Source: Petrosia ficiformis (lineage: Eukaryota > Porifera > Demospongiae > Haplosclerida > Petrosiidae). Taken from it: a stretch of 64,000 nucleotides of DNA. The notes under the pieces were generated by a model. The model made no database searches. It had not been told where the DNA came from and saw only the letters and a program-made list of their open reading frames with translations. The position numbers and the translations under genes were made by a program. Below, piece after piece: positions 62,418 through 64,000 of this stretch. Each line of letters starts with the position of its first letter. Within the stretch, counting starts at the first letter, position 1. The DNA lies in contig OX345636.1 in NCBI GenBank assembly GCA_947044365.1, positions 37,039,212 through 37,103,211 on the forward strand, written 5' to 3'.

Positions 62418-62989
62418 CTACAGAAGTGATAAATATAGAATGTTTTATAGTAAACATTAATAAACCGAAGTCTAGTATTGCATTTGTAGTTTAGTGTTAG
62501 ATGCTCATATGTTGCTGTTTACTCCCATTTTGTCTACTTTTAAAAATGTAGCATACCAAGCAATTAATAATAATAATGAATGCACTATTGGCACAGAATC
62601 CTCTCTATAAGTGTGAAGTATTATTGGTAAACAAGCATTTCCAATATTTTATCGACAAATAATTCATAAAAATATACACTATGGTTGATGGTGTCATACA
62701 TGTCATGGTGTCATAGACATTCTCTGAACCACAAAGCATGTAATAAGCAGCAGTGAAAATATAGTGAGAAGACCTAGCTCCTGAAAACACACAACGTCTT
62801 GTCTCTCAATTGTCAGATCTAAGAACATAAGCTACCAGCTAGTTGACAGTCAGCAAAGATTCTCTTCACTAGTGTACTCTTCTTTCAGTCTTAAGCTGCC
62901 TCCCCAACTTCCCCTGATCTTCAAATCTGATAAGCATGCCCAATTATGACTCAGGGTTGCAATTCATCAAGTGGTCTTTCCACCCAGTC

Positions 62990-63195
62990 CTGGCTATCAA
63001 CTCACAGCACTCAACCTGATTCTCGGTTGCAATCCCAGATGATTCCATTGGGACCCCAATAGCCAGCCAGTCAACCAGCCAACTTAGTGTGGAGACCAAG
63101 AAACAACTGCCAGTCCTATCCCAGTTGTTTGATCTAATACAGTCTGAAATCCAACGCGAAATGGATCAGAGGGCAGCATCTCTGTCCCCATTTAT
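62990..63195 (+). other. possible short exon of unknown gene
   Basis: An open stretch of about 55 codons (SVAIPDDSIGTPIASQSTSQ then VETKKQLPVLSQLFDLIQSE) ends at ATAG followed by GTATGG, a possible donor. Opposite strand to the RNF213-like gene. No family recognised; could be a transposon fragment. Confidence 0.25.
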
Positions 63196-63622
63196 AGGTA
63201 TGGTATTCTGTACATGTATTTTCATAACATGTATACTTGAGGTATGACTTTATATAAGGCATGTCAGCTTGTTTGCCAAGAACTAGTGGGAGGGTGTCAA
63301 TAGGGCCACAGTGTTGTCTGTATGGTAGTTGATCGCAGTCAACTTCTTGTTGTGGTCAACCTTTCCCCTGCAGCATACACCGGGCATAGTGGATCAAAAT
63401 ATTTCTCAGGGTATCATTAGTGAGTATGTAGCATCTTATAGTAACAGTGTAAGTGGAAGGATACTTGGAATATGTGTTTACCCCTCGCATGTCAGCTGCT
63501 GCATATTGAACATTTCTTCCTTCTTTACTTGCCAGCTCATCCCCAGCCTATAAGCACTCTCCCTCAGCCATGAATCACTATCCTCATTTTCCCTCTTCTC
63601 AAGCCACTCTACTCTGCAACCC
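63192..63622. other. right end, unassigned
   Basis: No recognised gene; a pyrimidine-rich stretch CACTCTCCCTCAGCC to CTCTTCTCAAGCC occurs near 63550-63605. Confidence 0.3.
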
Positions 63623-63691
63623 TTGCTTGCCATAGACACTGCTGTGGTTGTCATGGAGGATGACAACCACAGCAGTGTTCATGGCAAGCAA
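63623..63691. repeat. 32-bp-arm hairpin
   Basis: Arms TTGCTTGCCATAGACACTGC plus TGTGGTTGTCAT and their reverse complement ending GCAAGCAA, two mismatches, five-base loop GGAGG. Confidence 0.85.
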
Positions 63692-64000
63692 CTAATCAGG
63701 TCTGCCAGTGACCTCTCGCCCCATGATGTTCTCTCGTGATAAGTCTGGCCCTTACTAGCATGCCTACATCATAAATAAAGACTAGACTTGTTTACCCATT
63801 ATTCTAGCCAATTTTTGTTTGAATTATTTCCTATCATACATGCAGTTTTTCTTTACCATATTTTTACTATTATTCCTTAATGGAGTTACACAGTATTCGT
63901 CATTTTTCGTGTCTGAGTTATATTGCCGATTCTTGTTATCTTTGCTAAATATATACTCATTTTGCTCCAGTAAGACTTATTGCCACCTACACCCAGACAG

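Noticed and set aside
61940..62010. Functional tRNA gene
   Set aside because: The A-B box distance is too short and no acceptor stem or anticodon arm closes.

Overview
This is eukaryotic, AT-rich DNA from an animal. The evidence is GT-AG introns, a giant RNF213 (mysterin)-like gene, and transposon families typical of metazoans: Ty3/gypsy, Penelope, Helitron, hAT, pogo, piggyBac and hairpin MITEs. My guess is an invertebrate, perhaps a demosponge; that is inference from intron style, repeat load and absence of vertebrate repeats, not proof.

One host gene explains most of the coding sequence. On the minus strand, 28 exons between 62417 and 2822 join with matching phases into one open frame of about 2,572 codons encoding part of an RNF213-like AAA+ E3 ubiquitin ligase. 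Both ends lie outside the window: the N-terminus to the right, and the RING/E3 and C-terminal part to the left of base 2822. Three P-loops are visible: across exons 15/16, in exon 22 and in exon 26. A Walker B lies in exon 25 and another in exon 26.

Its introns are packed with mobile DNA. From left to right: a pogo relic (1-780), outside the visible exons. The 10.9-kb intron 27/28 (3191-14046) holds a broken Helitron with a gypsy fragment inside it, hairpin MITEs, a hammerhead-ribozyme-like motif and an OTU-like relic. Intron 20/21 (18016-22368) holds Penelope and tyrosine-recombinase relics. Introns 10/11 and 11/12 (26468-36592) hold composite hairpin repeats and a TTAA-flanked piggyBac-like MITE. 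A decayed hAT element lies in intron 9/10 (36756-38895). Intron 7/8 (41012-53040) holds a 58-bp perfect inverted repeat, a complete LTR retrotransposon and a pogo relic, which appears to be interrupted by a piggyBac-like MITE. Intron 6/7 (53592-59284) holds a Penelope relic and a duplicated block. Intron 5/6 holds a second clear piggyBac-like MITE.

The most interesting object is the LTR retrotransposon at 43833-49123. It is complete: 332-bp LTRs differing at four positions, TCAAC target duplication, tRNA-Leu-type primer site, purine tract, and one 1,527-codon open frame. Its domain order is Gag, protease, integrase, reverse transcriptase, RNase H, so integrase comes before RT as in Ty1/copia, although the domains are Ty3/gypsy type. 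That is the Gmr1 arrangement. Its capsid C-terminal region closely resembles the vertebrate SCAN domain, which is thought to descend from a Gmr1-like gag.
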